A stretch of DNA of 25,761 nucleotides from NCBI GenBank assembly GCA_021837545.1, contig JAKBFR010000024.1, positions 1-25,761 on the forward strand. The letters are read 5' to 3'. Below are positions 1-8,314 of the stretch, in pieces. The stretch comes from Bacillota bacterium. Its GTDB lineage: Bacteria; Bacillota_A; Clostridia; Clostridiales; Clostridiaceae. Numbering within the stretch: the stretch's first letter is position 1; each line of letters begins with the position of its first letter. A program made the position numbers and the translations under genes. A model generated the notes under the pieces. That model saw nothing but the letters and a program-made list of their open reading frames with translations. It did no database searches and was not told the origin of the DNA.

Positions 1-370
1 GATCTATAATTGGAATTGATGAGTATTTAGCTAATTTTTCAGCTTCTTCTTGAGAAAATGTTCTAATCATTATACCTTGTATAAATCTTGAAAGAACTCT
101 TGCAGTATCTTCAATTGGCTCACCTCTACCAATTTGCAAGTCCCTATCACTTAGGAATAATGAATTTCCACCTAACTGATACATACCAGCTTCAAAAGAA
201 ACTCTAGTTCTAGTAGATGATTTTTCAAATATCATGCCTAAGCTTTTTCCCTTTAAGTGATGGTGTTCTATACCATGCTTTTGTTCATATTTCAATTGAT
301 CTGCTAAATTTAAAATATCTAAAATTTCTTCTTTAGAAAGATCATCCATTTTCAATAAATCTTTTTTCAT
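1..370 (-). CDS. argF: Ornithine carbamoyltransferase, N-terminal part (gene cut by window edge)
   Basis: Makes citrulline from ornithine and carbamoyl phosphate in the cytoplasm. Only the first 123 codons are in the window; the rest lies beyond base 1. I translated this myself from the ATG at 370-368. The carbamoyl-phosphate-binding motif SSTRTR is at residues 51-56, followed by [12 protein letters not shown] and the [19 protein letters not shown] block typical of the carbamoyltransferase N-terminal domain. A GGGGG ribosome site lies 7 bases before the ATG. It is the last visible gene of the argCJBDF run and is separated from argD by a heptad repeat element. Catabolic ArcB shares these motifs, but the arginine-synthesis neighbours favour ArgF. 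Confidence 0.93.
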   Translation of the reverse strand, partial: MKKDLLKMDDLSKEEILDILNLADQLKYEQKHGIEHHHLKGKSLGMIFEKSSTRTRVSFEAGMYQLGGNSLFLSDRDLQIGRGEPIEDTARVLSRFIQGIMIRTFSQEEAEKLAKYSSIPIID

Positions 371-385
371 ATATAAGCCCCCGAA

Positions 386-501
386 CAATGCGCAATGCAC
401 AATGCACAATGGACAATTAAGGAAGAAGGTTCAAAGAAACTTCTTGAATATTAAAGGATGTATTCCTTAATTGTTAATTGCTAATTGTAAATTGTTCATT
501 A
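386..501. repeat. Heptad repeat element A (5 direct + 5 inverted 7-bp units)
   Basis: Between argD and argF. Direct heptads start at 386, 393, 400, 407 and 414 (CAATGCG, CAATGCA, CAATGCA, CAATGGA, CAATTAA). A 46-bp centre (421-466) begins GGAA and ends TTCC and contains the AAGAAG/CTTCTT dyad. Five inverted heptads follow at 467, 474, 481, 488 and 495 (TTAATTG, TTAATTG, CTAATTG, TAAATTG, TTCATTA). The two ends form an imperfect terminal inverted repeat. No reading frame is present, so the element is MITE-like. The best example of the family in this window. Confidence 0.8.
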
Positions 502-509
502 ATAATTTA

Positions 510-1691
510 TTATTCTATATTAGATAATATTTCAAGAATAATATCTATTCCTATCTTTAATTCTTTTTTAGTTATAACAAGTGGTGGAAGAAGTCTTACA
601 ATCTCTTTTCCAGCTGTTAATACTAATAATCCCTTTTTTATAGCTTCTTTTTGAACTAATGCTGAATCACATTTTACTTTTATTCCAATCATTAATCCCA
701 TACCACGTACATCTACAATTTGAGGATTTTTAGATTCTTCTAAAAGTTCTTTTACGTAAGCACCTCTTTTAGCTATCTTTTCAAAATACTTTTCATTGCA
801 AAGTTCATCAAGAACAACTGAAGCACCAGCACATATAACTGGATTAGCTCCAAAGGTTGAACCGTGATCACCTGGTTTAAATACGTCATCTAATTTAGAA
901 GAGCATAGGAAACCCCCTATAGGAAGCCCAGCTCCAAGGCCTTTAGCTACAGTAACTATATCAGCTTCTACATCGAAATTATTGTATCCAAACATTTTAC
1001 CAGTTCTAGCTATACCACATTGAACTTCATCAAAGATAACAAGTACATCTTTTTCATCACATATTTTAACTACTTCTTGTACAAATTTCTTATCTAGTGG
1101 AATTACGCCACCTTCTCCTTGAATTGCTTCAAGCATTATAGCACAAACTTCATCTGTAAGTTTTGCTTTAAAATCTTCTAAATCATTTGCTTTTACATAA
1201 TCAAAACCTTCAGTGAAAGGGAAGAAGTATTTATGGAATTTTTCTTGTCCAGTTGCTTTTAAAGTAGTTATTGTTCTACCATGAAAAGATTGCATCAAAG
1301 TAAGAACTGTACTTCTTCCAGAACCATATTTGTCGTAGCTGTATTTTCTAGCTAATTTAATAGCACCTTCATTAGCTTCAGCGCCAGAATTACCAAAAAA
1401 TATTTTACTCATCTTAGCTTTTTCAGTTAATTCCTTAGAAAGTTTTACACTTGGCTCAGTGTAAAACATATTTGAGCAATGAACAAGAGTTTTTAATTGC
1501 TTACTAGTAGCTTTAATCCATTTTTCATGACCATATCCTAAACTACTAACACCAATACCACTAGTAAAATCTAAATATTTATTTTCATCTGAATCATAAA
1601 GATAAACACCTTCACCACGAGTGATTACAGGATCTAAGCGACCATAGCTATTTACAATATGTCCTTTTGCTTCATTAAAATCATATGACAT
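510..1691 (-). CDS. argD: Acetylornithine aminotransferase
   Basis: PLP-dependent class-III aminotransferase that converts N-acetylglutamate semialdehyde to N-acetylornithine with glutamate as amino donor. It may also serve as succinyldiaminopimelate transaminase, as some ArgD proteins do. From the start chosen here (393 aa) the visible motifs are NSGAEANE (101-108), SFHGRT (135-140), the cofactor-holding DEVQ (221-224) and the Schiff-base lysine K250 in TVAKGLGAG. The open frame extends 23 codons further upstream, but the ATG at 1691-1689 has GGGAGGT seven bases before it and begins the conserved MSYDFNEAKG; the longer version runs into heptad element B. Length is normal for the family. It lies between argB and argF with repeat elements on both sides. 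Confidence 0.95.
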   Translation of the reverse strand: MSYDFNEAKGHIVNSYGRLDPVITRGEGVYLYDSDENKYLDFTSGIGVSSLGYGHEKWIKATSKQLKTLVHCSNMFYTEPSVKLSKELTEKAKMSKIFFGNSGAEANEGAIKLARKYSYDKYGSGRSTVLTLMQSFHGRTITTLKATGQEKFHKYFFPFTEGFDYVKANDLEDFKAKLTDEVCAIMLEAIQGEGGVIPLDKKFVQEVVKICDEKDVLVIFDEVQCGIARTGKMFGYNNFDVEADIVTVAKGLGAGLPIGGFLCSSKLDDVFKPGDHGSTFGANPVICAGASVVLDELCNEKYFEKIAKRGAYVKELLEESKNPQIVDVRGMGLMIGIKVKCDSALVQKEAIKKGLLVLTAGKEIVRLLPPLVITKKELKIGIDIILEILSNIE

Positions 1692-1725
1692 AAAATTACC
1701 TCCCATATATAATAATATAAATTCA

Positions 1726-1853
1726 CAATTTACAATGCACAACGAAGGAATAAAACTCAAAGAGAAAGTTCGCGGAGCAAATATGAAAGTTGGACTCTTA
1801 CTTTTCCTATGGAGTTTGAAAAAAACATATATTTCATATTTAATTGTGCATTG
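1726..1853. repeat. Heptad repeat element B between argB and argD
   Basis: Direct heptads CAATTTA (1726), CAATGCA (1733) and CAACGAA (1740) are followed by a spacer of roughly 90 bp starting GGAA. It closes with inverted heptads TTAATTG (1840) and TGCATTG (1847). The last inverted unit ends one base from the argB stop codon (1855-1857). Same architecture as the element at 386-501, with a longer centre. Confidence 0.7.
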
Positions 1854-1854
1854 A

Positions 1855-2709
1855 TTAGTAGATCATTGTTCCAATTCCTTCAGGTGAGAACAACTCTAAA
1901 AGAATAGAATGAGGAATACGTCCATCAATAATAAGTGCTCTTTCAACGCCCATTCTGATTGCTTCAACGCAACAGTTAATTTTAGGAATCATACCACCTT
2001 TAATTACTCCTTCTAAGCATAACTTAGGAATTTGATGTATTCTCAAAACACTAAGCAATGAAGATGGGTCTTTTGGATCCATAAGAACACCAGGTACATC
2101 AGTAAGCAACATTAATTTTTCAGCTTTTAGTGCAGCTGCAATTTTAGATGCACATATATCTGCATTGATGTTATATGGTTTGTTATCTTCTTCACCTAAA
2201 GCAATGCTTCCAACAACTGGAATGTAACCTGAATTTATAGCCATTTTTATAACTTCAGTATTAACCTTAGTTATTTCACCTACATAACCTAAATCAACAT
2301 CAGTTTTTAATTTTTTAGCTTTAAGAAGAGAACCATCCATTCCGCATAAACCAATAGCCTTGCCACCAAATTTCTCTATAAGAGAAACTAAGTTTTTATT
2401 TACTTTTCCACCAAGAACCATTTGAACTATATCAATAGTACTTTCACCAGTATATCTTAGGCCATTAATAAATTCGCTTTTTTCACCTAATCTATTTAAA
2501 AAATCTGAAATATCAGGTCCGCCACCATGGACAACAACTGGTTCAATACCAACACATTTCATTAAGATAATATCATTTATAACTGTCTCACGAAGTTCTT
2601 CGCTTATCATTGCATTTCCGCCATATTTTACTACTATTATTTTACCATAGTAACGTTGAATGTAAGGCAATGCATGAACTAAGACCTCCGCTCTTTCATT
2701 AGTATTCAA
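1855..2709 (-). CDS. argB: Acetylglutamate kinase
   Basis: Phosphorylates N-acetylglutamate with ATP, the second step of arginine synthesis. The 284-aa amino-acid-kinase fold shows KYGGNAM (28-34) and the HGGGPDI nucleotide/substrate loop (61-67). The N-terminal helix (about residues 3-20) before KYGG and the C-terminal HSILLELF...GIGTMI block resemble arginine-sensitive hexameric NAGKs, so I infer feedback inhibition by arginine; this is usual when ArgJ recycles acetyl groups. The start codon is TTG (2709-2707), not ATG: GGGAGGGG lies 7 bases upstream and the conserved N-terminus begins there. It is 20 bp downstream of argJ. Its stop codon is one base from heptad element B. Confidence 0.96.
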   Translation of the reverse strand: MNTNERAEVLVHALPYIQRYYGKIIVVKYGGNAMISEELRETVINDIILMKCVGIEPVVVHGGGPDISDFLNRLGEKSEFINGLRYTGESTIDIVQMVLGGKVNKNLVSLIEKFGGKAIGLCGMDGSLLKAKKLKTDVDLGYVGEITKVNTEVIKMAINSGYIPVVGSIALGEEDNKPYNINADICASKIAAALKAEKLMLLTDVPGVLMDPKDPSSLLSVLRIHQIPKLCLEGVIKGGMIPKINCCVEAIRMGVERALIIDGRIPHSILLELFSPEGIGTMIY

Positions 2710-2729
2710 CTTAAAACCCCTCCCTAGAA

Positions 2730-3953
2730 TTAACTTCTATAATCTCCGTTAATCTTTACATATTCATAACTTAGATCACAACCCCAAACATAAGCATTAT
2801 AGTCACCTAAGAATAAATTAACTTTAATAATAATTTCATTTTCATTTAGAATTTTCTTAGCTTTATCTTCATCAAAAGGTAAAGAACTACCTGCTTCACA
2901 AACTTTTATAGTGCCAGCATGACTTTCAAAGGAAACATCAACTTTTTCAGGATCAAAATCAATTGTTGTATATCCTAGAGCACAAAGAATTCTTCCCCAG
3001 TTTGCATCGCTACCAAACATTGCAGTTTTTACTAAACTAGAATTAATAACACTTTTACCTAAAACAACAGCATCATCTTCAGTATTAGCACCAATTATTT
3101 GACATTCTAATAATTTTGTAGCACCTTCACCATCTTTAGCGATATTTTTAGCCATAATTGTATTTAATTCTGTAAGAACTTTAAGAAAAGCATCATAATT
3201 TTCATCTTTTTCAGTTATAGTAGGATTTTCAGCTAAGCCATTAGCTAAAATTAATATCATGTCATTAGTACTTGTATCGCCATCAACACTTACCCTGTTG
3301 TAAGTTAATTTAACACTACATTTTAATGCTTCATGTAGTAGTTGTGGAGAAATGGAAAGGTCAGTTGTAATGAAAGAAAGCATTGTTCCCATATTTGGTT
3401 CAATCATACCAGAACCTTTTGCCATTGAACCTATAGTGACTTTTTTATCTCCTATATAAAATTCCAATGCTAATTGCTTTTTAAATGTATCAGTTGTCAT
3501 AATAGCTGAAGATGCATCATCAAAGCCTTGTTTTGACAACTTTTCAGTAAGTAGCGGAATACCATCTTTAATAGCATCTATATTCAGAGGAACCCCAATT
3601 ACTCCTGTAGACGCAACTAAAACATCATCTGTTTTTAGCTGCAATTCTTTAGCTTGCAACGAAGCCATCTTTTTTGCTTTATTTAATCCATCATCACCAT
3701 TACAAGTATTTGCATTACCACTATTTATAATTATTGCTTGTGCTTTTTTGTTAGTTAAATGCTCTTTTGTAATGTAGATAGGAGCACCTTTAACTTTGTT
3801 TTTAGTGTACATTCCAGCAGCTGCTGCTGGTACTTCAGAATAGATTAAAGCTAAATCCTTTTGCAAATTACTTTTCTTTAATCCACAATAAATACCTGAA
3901 GCTAAAAAGCCATTAGGAGATGTAACTCCACCATCTATATATTTTATATTCAA
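2730..3953 (-). CDS. argJ: Bifunctional glutamate N-acetyltransferase / ornithine acetyltransferase
   Basis: Transfers the acetyl group from N-acetylornithine to glutamate, closing the acetyl cycle; many ArgJ proteins also make N-acetylglutamate from acetyl-CoA. The 407-aa precursor is normally self-cleaved into two chains just before a nucleophilic threonine. Motifs: NSGNAN (77-82), STGVIG (115-120), TTDT (153-156), KGSGMIEPNM (179-188) and the cleavage/nucleophile site with T190 in GTMLSF. The residue before T190 is glycine where most family members I know have alanine. The start is TTG (3953-3951) with GGGGG seven bases upstream, giving the conserved MNIKYIDGGVTSPNGF. A short 20-bp gap to argB indicates cotranscription. 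Confidence 0.95.
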   Translation of the reverse strand: MNIKYIDGGVTSPNGFLASGIYCGLKKSNLQKDLALIYSEVPAAAAGMYTKNKVKGAPIYITKEHLTNKKAQAIIINSGNANTCNGDDGLNKAKKMASLQAKELQLKTDDVLVASTGVIGVPLNIDAIKDGIPLLTEKLSKQGFDDASSAIMTTDTFKKQLALEFYIGDKKVTIGSMAKGSGMIEPNMGTMLSFITTDLSISPQLLHEALKCSVKLTYNRVSVDGDTSTNDMILILANGLAENPTITEKDENYDAFLKVLTELNTIMAKNIAKDGEGATKLLECQIIGANTEDDAVVLGKSVINSSLVKTAMFGSDANWGRILCALGYTTIDFDPEKVDVSFESHAGTIKVCEAGSSLPFDEDKAKKILNENEIIIKVNLFLGDYNAYVWGCDLSYEYVKINGDYRS

Positions 3954-3972
3954 ATTTAGTCCCCCTTTAATT

Positions 3973-4155
3973 CAGTTGGCAGTTAACAGTTAACAGTTAA
4001 CTGTTTAAGAAACAAACTCCTAAGACAGTTGTAAAATAGGAAATTAGACTGTTAACTAATTATTTACTACGATTTTATTGCATTACCTTATTGCTTTTTG
4101 TTATTTTTAATATAGGACTTAGAATTTTACATAATTTTCATTGATCTATTAACTG
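3973..4155. repeat. Heptad repeat element C between argC and argJ
   Basis: Four direct heptads: CAGTTGG (3973), then CAGTTAA three times (3980, 3987, 3994). At the far end inverted units TTCATTG (4137) and TTAACTG (4149) occur, separated by 5 extra bases, so that arm is degenerate. The TTAACTG unit ends one base from the argC stop codon. The centre is AT-rich with no frame. Weaker than elements A and B on the right-hand side. Confidence 0.5.
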
Positions 4156-4156
4156 A

Positions 4157-5191
4157 TTAAAACGCTGGTGCAATCAAATTTAAGCCATCTGTTTCATTAA
4201 AACCTAAAATAATATTCATGTTTTGAATCGCTTGTCCAGCAGCACCTTTAATCATATTATCTATTGCACTTACAACTATGATTTGATCTTGTCTATGATT
4301 TAAATGTAATGAGATAAAACAATCATTTGTTAATCTTACATTTTTTATTGAAGCAGTTTCTCCAAGTGGTAAGATGTTAACGAAAGGTTCATTTTTATAA
4401 CAATCTACATATAATTTATGAATTTCTTCAAGATTTACTTTATCCTTAGGAGTACAATAAATAGTTGAAAGTATACCTCTATTTATTGGAAGTAAATGAG
4501 GAGTAAAAGTTACACTAACTTTATTATCTGACATTGCAGATAATGTTTCTTCAATTTCAGGTGTATGTCTATGGCCTCCAATGTTATATGGAGCAAAGGT
4601 TTCATTTTCTTCTGGGAAATGGGTATTTAAACTTAATCCTCTTCCAGCACCTGTAGTTCCAGACTTAGAATCACAAATAATTCCATCTGATTTTATTAAT
4701 GAATTTTTAAGTAATGGCATTAATCCTAGTTCTATAGTTGTTGGATAGCAGCCAGGATTAGCAATTAATGAACATTCTTTAATTTTTTCTCTATTTAATT
4801 CTGGAAGTCCATAAACACTGTTAATATGTATTTCTGGTTGTGTAAATTTCTTACCATACCATTCTTCATATTCAGCTTCATTAGATAATCTGAAATCTGC
4901 CCCCATATCAATACAAATCTTTTTATTATCAATTGCTTTTTTTGCGATATCTTCACTTAATCCATGAGGAAGGGCAGTGAAGATTACATCACATTTTTCA
5001 ATAACTTCATCTGAAGATTCGCAAATTAAATCTGTTTTATTTAAAAAATTTTTATATACGTTACTAATTTCTTGTCCTTTAAAAGAAACTGAACTTAAAG
5101 CAGTAACTTCAACTTTTGGATGAGATAATAGTAATCTTAAAAGTTCAGCACCGACATATCCCGTAGCACCTATTATTCCAATATTAACCAT
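4157..5191 (-). CDS. argC: N-acetyl-gamma-glutamyl-phosphate reductase
   Basis: NADPH-dependent reduction of N-acetylglutamyl phosphate to the semialdehyde, the third step of arginine synthesis. The 344-aa protein has the Rossmann motif GATGYVG (8-14) at the N-terminus, the catalytic cysteine C148 in NPGCYPT and the GHRHTPEIE histidine motif (206-214). Length is typical. ATG at 5191-5189 with GGAGG about 11 bases upstream. It begins the argCJBDF part of the cluster, being separated from argH by a strong hairpin and a structured repeat. A TATAAT lies just upstream on the minus strand (around 5223-5228) without a good -35, so its own promoter is possible but unproven. Confidence 0.96.
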   Translation of the reverse strand: MVNIGIIGATGYVGAELLRLLLSHPKVEVTALSSVSFKGQEISNVYKNFLNKTDLICESSDEVIEKCDVIFTALPHGLSEDIAKKAIDNKKICIDMGADFRLSNEAEYEEWYGKKFTQPEIHINSVYGLPELNREKIKECSLIANPGCYPTTIELGLMPLLKNSLIKSDGIICDSKSGTTGAGRGLSLNTHFPEENETFAPYNIGGHRHTPEIEETLSAMSDNKVSVTFTPHLLPINRGILSTIYCTPKDKVNLEEIHKLYVDCYKNEPFVNILPLGETASIKNVRLTNDCFISLHLNHRQDQIIVVSAIDNMIKGAAGQAIQNMNIILGFNETDGLNLIAPAF

Positions 5192-5228
5192 TTTAAAATT
5201 AGCCTCCTTAATTTATTAATAAATTATA

Positions 5229-5412
5229 TTTCAATTGTCTATAAAATTTCATGCTGGAAACTTTATCCGATAGCTAAGTTCCATCAAGTCAGCACTTAGC
5301 TCCTGGACTAGGTGCCCCTTGAGGGTATAAGTTCAACTAAGATTCAGATGGGAATAAAAACCCACCTGAATCAAGTTTCACTTGATAGTTTAAATTTCAT
5401 AGACAATTGAAA
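5229..5412. repeat. Element bounded by a 21-bp inverted repeat, enclosing a structured RNA-like repeat
   Basis: Arms 5229-5249 and 5392-5412 are reverse complements over 21 positions with a single G-T mismatch; each contains TTTCAATTGTCTAT or its complement. They enclose the structured element at 5261-5387. No transposase or frame lies inside, and I found no clear target-site duplication. It looks like a MITE-sized unit, or a large RNA with a long closing stem, in the argH-argC gap. Confidence 0.65.
5261..5387 (-). ncRNA. Dispersed structured element, copy 1 (minus strand)
   Basis: Read on the minus strand it forms five hairpins in order. They are ATCAAG-TGAAA-CTTGAT, a 12-bp stem GATTCAGGTGGG with CCCATCTGAATC, CCC-TCAA-GGG, CCT-AGTCC-AGG, and AGCTAAGT with ACTTAGCT; the element ends ATCGGATAAAG. 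The first ~85 nt align closely with 22656-22740. The last hairpin has a wholly different sequence in the two copies but stays paired. I do not recognise an Rfam family. Transcription is not shown; it would be cotranscribed if argGH reads through into argC. Confidence 0.5.
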
Positions 5413-5422
5413 CTTTTAATGT

Positions 5423-5459
5423 GTATTAAAGAAGAAACTTTAAATTTCTTCTTTAATAC
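5423..5459 (-). terminator. 15-bp perfect hairpin after argH
   Basis: GTATTAAAGAAGAAA (5423-5437) pairs perfectly with 5445-5459 around a 7-base loop, nine bases past the argH stop codon. A clean T-tract is missing on either strand, so it may be a weak terminator, an attenuating hairpin or an mRNA 3'-end stabiliser between argGH and argC. Confidence 0.5.
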
Positions 5460-5468
5460 TTAGAATTA

Positions 5469-6854
5469 TTATATTTCTTTAAATTCATTTATAAATTTTT
5501 CTAATGCTGCAATTTGCATTTTAACTGATTCAGTAGAAGGTCCACCAATAACTTTACGTTCTTCTACACAAGTTACTAAATCTATTGCATGATATACATC
5601 ATTTTCAAAGATAGGAGAGAAGCCTTTAAGTTCTTCAAGTGTTAATTCTTCAATCATCTTGTTTCTTTTAATACATTCAAGAACTATTTCTCCAACTACT
5701 TCATGAGCATTTCTAAATGCCATACCTTTCTTTACTAAGTAATCAGCTACGTCAGTAGCATTTGTAAATCCAAGGCCCGCACCTTTTCTCATATTATCTT
5801 TTTTAACTTTCATAGTCTTAACCATTCCACAGAAAGTTTTAAGTGAAAGAGTAACAGTATCTAATCCATCAAAAAGAGCTTCCTTATCTTCTTGCATATC
5901 TTTGTTATAAGCAAGAGGAATTCCTTTCATAACAGTAAGGAGTGTCATAAGATCTCCATAAACTCTGCCAGTTTTTCCTCTAACTAATTCTGCAACGTCT
6001 GGATTTTTCTTTTGAGGCATTATACTGCTTCCAGTACTATAACCATCATCAAGTTCAACGAAACTAAATTCATTAGTACACCAAAGAATTATTTCTTCTG
6101 AAAATCTTGATAAATGCATCATTATCATTGAAAGACAAGCAAGTGTTTCAATAGCATAATCTCTATCAGATACAGAATCTAAACTATTTAATGTAACTTT
6201 TGAAAATCCAAGATCACGAGCAACAGCTTCTCTATCAATAGGGTAAGTAGAAGTTGCTAGTGCTCCAGAACCAAGAGGCATTTCATCAACTCTCTTGTAA
6301 CAATCAGAAAGTCTTCCAAAATCTCTTTTAAGCATTTCAGCATAAGCTAAAATGTGATGAGCAAATGTAATTGGTTGAGCTTTTTGCATATGAGTATAAC
6401 CAGGCATTATGGTATCTATATTTTCAGCAGCTTTTTCTAAAAGAACTTCTTCTAAAGCTATGATATCTTCTTTCATGGATACAATTGCCTTTTTTAAATA
6501 TAATCTCAAATCTAAAGTTACTTGGTCATTTCTACTTCTTCCTGTATGAACCATCTTTCCATAGTCACCTATATAATATGTTAAAGTACCTTCAATAAAA
6601 CTATGAATATCTTCAGATGTTTCATCAATTTCAATAGCACCGCTATCAAGCCTCTTTAGTATTTCAAGAAGGCCAGAAGTGATTTTATCACTAGCTTCTT
6701 TTGGAATTATATTTTGATTTCCAAGCATTGAAGCATGAGCAAGACTTCCTTCAATATCTTCTTTATACATTCTAGAATCAACATTTATAGAAGAATTAAA
6801 ATCATTAACTAATTTGTCAGTGCCCTTTTTGAATCGTCCGCCCCAAAGTTTCAT
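5469..6854 (-). CDS. argH: Argininosuccinate lyase
   Basis: Splits argininosuccinate into arginine and fumarate, the last step of the pathway. The 461-aa protein belongs to the fumarase/aspartase superfamily. The three conserved regions are present: TGRSRNDQ (104-111), [10 protein letters not shown] (152-161, with the catalytic-site histidine) and the mobile signature loop [12 protein letters not shown] (275-286) carrying the catalytic serine. ATG at 6854-6852 overlaps the argG stop codon by one base (TAATG), which points to translational coupling. Length is standard. A strong hairpin follows the stop. Confidence 0.97.
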   Translation of the reverse strand: MKLWGGRFKKGTDKLVNDFNSSINVDSRMYKEDIEGSLAHASMLGNQNIIPKEASDKITSGLLEILKRLDSGAIEIDETSEDIHSFIEGTLTYYIGDYGKMVHTGRSRNDQVTLDLRLYLKKAIVSMKEDIIALEEVLLEKAAENIDTIMPGYTHMQKAQPITFAHHILAYAEMLKRDFGRLSDCYKRVDEMPLGSGALATSTYPIDREAVARDLGFSKVTLNSLDSVSDRDYAIETLACLSMIMMHLSRFSEEIILWCTNEFSFVELDDGYSTGSSIMPQKKNPDVAELVRGKTGRVYGDLMTLLTVMKGIPLAYNKDMQEDKEALFDGLDTVTLSLKTFCGMVKTMKVKKDNMRKGAGLGFTNATDVADYLVKKGMAFRNAHEVVGEIVLECIKRNKMIEELTLEELKGFSPIFENDVYHAIDLVTCVEERKVIGGPSTESVKMQIAALEKFINEFKEI

Positions 6855-8077
6855 TATATTTCCTCTTTCTTGATCTTTTCTTGCATTTTAGCTCTTACAA
6901 CTGATGGAAGACCAAATAGATTAATAAATCCAGCTGAATCCTTTTGATCATATACACCATCTTCTCCAAAAGTTGCATATTCTTCACTGTATAATGAGTA
7001 TGGTGAAGTCATACCGGCATTGACAATATTTCCTTTGTATAGTTTTAATTTAACCTCTCCTGTAACTGTTTCTTGAGTTTTAGTAACAAATTCAGATAAT
7101 GCTTCTCTAAGAGGAGTGAACCATTGTCCGTTATATACTATATCAGCAAATTTTAAAGCAATTTGTTCTTTATAATGTGAAGTTTCTTTATCTAAACAAA
7201 GTTCCTCTAAATCTTTATGAGCTCTGTAAAGGATAGTTCCACCTGGAGTTTCATAAACGCCTCTTGATTTCATACCAACAAGTCTGTTTTCTACCATATC
7301 AGTAAGACCAATAGCATTTTCTCCACCAACTTTATTTAATGCATCTAATAATTCAACGCTGTTCATTTTTTGTCCGTTTAAGCTAACTGCATTTCCTTTT
7401 TCAAAAGTTAAAGTGATATAAGTTGCTTCATTTGGAGCAGCTTCTAGTGTTTTACAAAGTTCTAAAATTGTATCATATTTAGGTTCATTTTCAGGGAATT
7501 CTAAATCTAAACCTTCATGACTTAAATGCCAAATGTTTTTATCTTTACTGTAGTTTGTTTCGCGGTTAATTTTTAATGGGATATTTTTAGATTCTGCATA
7601 ATCTATTTCATCTTCTCTTGATTTAATATCCCAAATTCTCCATGGAGCAATTATTGGCATCTCTGGAGCAAATGTTTTAACTGCTAATTCAAATCTTACT
7701 TGGTCATTTCCTTTACCGGTACAACCATGACAAATTGCATCTGCGCCTTCAGCTTTAGCAATTTCAGCTAATCTTTTCCCGATTATTGGTCTAGCAAATG
7801 AAGTTCCTAGTAGATATTTTCCTTCATATATAGCACCAGCTTGAATAGTAGGGAAGATATAATCATCAACAAATTCTTGAGTTAAATCTTCGATGTATAA
7901 TTTTGATGCTCCTGTTTTTAGAGCCTTTTCTTCTAAACCATCTAATTCGTCCTTTTGACCAACATTACCACAAACAGCTATTACTTCGCATCCATAATTA
8001 TCTTTAAGCCATGGAATTATAATTGATGTATCTAGTCCTCCTGAATAAGCTAAAACTACCTTGTTATATTTTGTCAT
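6854..8077 (-). CDS. argG: Argininosuccinate synthase
   Basis: ATP-dependent condensation of citrulline and aspartate. The 407-aa N-type ATP pyrophosphatase has the P-loop SGGLDTS at residues 12-18 and [15 protein letters not shown], the citrulline/ATP-binding stretch. The frame is open six codons further upstream, but the ATG at 8077-8075 has GAGGAGGGC in good position and starts the conserved [14 protein letters not shown]. It is the first gene of the arginine cluster and overlaps argH by one base. A sigma-A-like promoter lies about 110 bp upstream and a set of phased repeats resembling ArgR boxes lies just beyond it, so arginine repression is the likely control. Confidence 0.97.
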   Translation of the reverse strand: MTKYNKVVLAYSGGLDTSIIIPWLKDNYGCEVIAVCGNVGQKDELDGLEEKALKTGASKLYIEDLTQEFVDDYIFPTIQAGAIYEGKYLLGTSFARPIIGKRLAEIAKAEGADAICHGCTGKGNDQVRFELAVKTFAPEMPIIAPWRIWDIKSREDEIDYAESKNIPLKINRETNYSKDKNIWHLSHEGLDLEFPENEPKYDTILELCKTLEAAPNEATYITLTFEKGNAVSLNGQKMNSVELLDALNKVGGENAIGLTDMVENRLVGMKSRGVYETPGGTILYRAHKDLEELCLDKETSHYKEQIALKFADIVYNGQWFTPLREALSEFVTKTQETVTGEVKLKLYKGNIVNAGMTSPYSLYSEEYATFGEDGVYDQKDSAGFINLFGLPSVVRAKMQEKIKKEEI

Positions 8078-8184
8078 TTTAAAAGCCCTCCTCAAATATT
8101 AGACATACCAATTTACTATTTTTCAAATATGCCTTATGTAAAATATAAATTAATATAAATTTCTAAGTTAATGTGTTATTTATA

Positions 8185-8213
8185 ATTATACATTCTAACA
8201 AAACAATAATCAA
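8185..8213 (-). promoter_or_regulatory. argG promoter
   Basis: On the minus strand TTGATT (8213-8208), a 17-bp spacer and TATAAT (8190-8185). The leader to the argG ATG would be about 100 nt. A second TATAAT sits at 8310-8305, inside the last of the four repeats at 8231-8314, without a good -35; it could be an upstream repressible start. Confidence 0.6.
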
Positions 8214-8230
8214 GTGGTATAAGTAATAAT

Positions 8231-8314
8231 ATTCATAAAAATACAAAGAATATACATAAAAACACAATGATTATGCACTAAATATTAATTTTTATGCATA
8301 AAATATTATATACA
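8231..8314. promoter_or_regulatory. Four tandem 21-bp-phased ARG-box-like operators
   Basis: Blocks begin at 8231, 8252, 8273 and 8294, each exactly 21 bp. They share AT-N-CATAAAA near the left side (third copy: CACTAAA) and AT-rich right halves, for example ATTCATAAAAATACAAAG and ATACATAAAAACACAATG. ArgR/AhrC boxes are 18-bp AT-rich sites of the CATGAATAAAAAT type, and paired boxes are classically about 3 bp apart, that is, a 21-bp period. Position upstream of argG fits ArgR control. Inferred from pattern and context only. Confidence 0.6.

Noticed and set aside
1692..1760. Upstream N-terminal extension of argD (23 codons)
   Set aside because: The extension enters heptad element B and the strong GGGAGGT site points to the ATG at 1691.
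5229..5412. Insertion sequence or group I intron
   Set aside because: It is only 184 bp, with no transposase frame and no recognisable intron core; kept as an unclassified structured element.
8078..8095. Upstream start of argG at 8095
   Set aside because: The ribosome site GAGGAGGGC overlaps those codons and positions the ATG at 8077.
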